From: Colius striatus
Lineage: Eukaryota > Chordata > Aves > Coliiformes > Coliidae
NCBI RefSeq assembly: GCF_028858725.1
Contig: NC_084759.1
Coordinates: 97,894,362 to 97,958,361 of the forward strand
DNA length: 64,000 nucleotides
Reading direction: 5' to 3'
Shown here: piece after piece, positions 63,319 through 64,000 of the stretch
How positions within the stretch are numbered: position 1 is the stretch's first letter
Layout: each line of letters starts with the position of its first letter
The notes under the pieces: model-generated
Database searches by the model: none
Told to the model about the DNA's origin: nothing
The model's input: only the letters and a program-made list of their open reading frames with translations
Program-made: the position numbers and the translations under genes

Positions 63319-63412
63319 TATGGTTTAGTGGTGAACTTCGCAGTGTTATGTTTACAGTTGGACTTGATGATCTTAAGGGTCTTTTCCAACCTAAATGATT
63401 CTGTGATTCTAA
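63319..63412 (+). mobile_element. CR1 LINE 3' terminal fragment (about 94 bp)
   Basis: Reads ATGGTTTAGTGGTGAACTTC, TTGGACTTGATGATCTTAAG and GTCTTTTCCAACCTAAATGA, ending in TTCTGTGATTCTAAA. This is the classic CR1 3' terminus of an older avian subfamily. It abuts the next copy. Confidence 0.93.
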
Positions 63413-63428
63413 AAGACGTCTACTTCAT

Positions 63429-63941
63429 CTAGAGTACTGTGTACAGTTCTGGGCTCCTCAGCTCAGGAGAGAGAGAACTTCTGGAGGGAGTCCAGCGCAG
63501 GGCCACCAAGATGATCAGGGGACTGAAACATCTTTCATAAAATGAAAGCCTGCAGGAACTAGAGCTGTTTAGCCTGGAAAAGAGAACACTGAGGGGGGAT
63601 CTTATTAACATTTACAAATATCTAAAGGGTGGATATCAGGAGGTTGGGGCATCCCTGTTTTCTATTGTATCTAGCAACAGGACAAGGGGTAATGGGATGA
63701 AGCTGGGACACAAAAAGTTCCATTTAAACATAAGAAGAAACTGTTTCACTGTGAGGGTGAGGGAGCCCTGGCACAGGCTGTCCAGGGAGGGTGTGGAGTC
63801 TCCGTCCTTGGAGGCCTTCAAGACCTACCTGGACATGTTGCTGTGTGACCTGATCTAGGTTGACCTGCTTCTGCAGGGAGGTTGGACTAGATGATCTCTA
63901 AAGGTCCCTTCCAACCCTATCATTCTACGATTCTATGATTC
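63429..63941 (+). mobile_element. CR1 LINE, about 510 bp, 5'-truncated
   Basis: Starts at the ORF2 C-terminal TVYSSGLLS-like region (TACAGTTCTGGGCTCCTCAG) and ends with CCTATCATTCTACGATTCTA and TGATTC. Well-preserved subfamily member like 33453 and 52489 but in + orientation. It follows the 63319 fragment with about 16 bp between them. Confidence 0.95.
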
Positions 63942-64000
63942 AACTGTGTGTGCCTGAGTTCCACTCTTCCAAATTGCAGGGGAAAGTAGGGATTACTTTC

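Larger units (their letters stand above)
56896..64000 (+). other. ADAMTS5: ADAMTS5 intron 2 (5' part)
   Basis: Starts at GTATGC and runs past the window end. I looked for exon 3, which should complete HExxH with an HLLGLSHDD-like peptide, and did not find it. Contains three CR1 pieces (61335, 63319, 63429). The 102-codon frame at 59288-59596 is unrecognised and not framed by convincing splice sites. Confidence 0.85.

Noticed and set aside
1..64000. CRISPR array, bacterial operons, tRNA or rRNA genes
   Set aside because: Nothing matching was seen; the sequence is vertebrate nuclear DNA.

Overview
The window is a piece of a bird genome. The evidence is a set of CR1 LINE copies (the dominant retroposon of birds and other sauropsids) with the typical ATTCTATGATTCT-like 3' ends, and one recognisable host gene with vertebrate exon/intron structure. 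The younger CR1 copies (3' ends near 4690, 33460, 52500 and 63940) resemble copies I associate with non-galliform birds; that placement is an impression.

The only host protein-coding gene I can support is ADAMTS5 (aggrecanase-2) on the + strand, and only its first two coding exons are present. Exon 1 (CDS 43923-44855) encodes the signal peptide, the prodomain, a polyarginine furin site and the start of the metalloprotease domain. Exon 2 (56763-56895) continues the protease domain and ends inside the zinc-binding HExxH motif. The rest of the gene lies to the right. Intron 1 is about 11.9 kb; intron 2 runs off the window.

Layout: 1-41985 is an AT-rich, gene-free 5' flank with scattered CR1 copies (about 4560-6610, 9961-10117, 26409-27556, 33453-34071, 38391-38670), a possible minus-strand polyA-tailed retro-insert (1194-1475), an isolated GC-rich block (12290-12745) and microsatellites. 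About 41990-44870 is the CpG-rich promoter, 5' UTR and first exon, with a GC box, a polypyrimidine block, a TATA-like box, a CAA repeat and one short upstream ORF. 44856-56762 is intron 1 with three CR1 pieces. 56896-64000 is the start of intron 2 with three more.

No tRNA, rRNA, CRISPR array or complete transposon was recognised. The most useful points for follow-up are the uORF and an unexplained strong splice donor near the promoter, the arginine tract encoded by a CGG repeat, a 40-bp concentric dyad of SOX-like motifs at 23861, a 47-bp near-perfect palindrome at 16456, an inverted pair of FOX-like sites in intron 1, and an internally deleted CR1. I found no convincing new multi-gene system.
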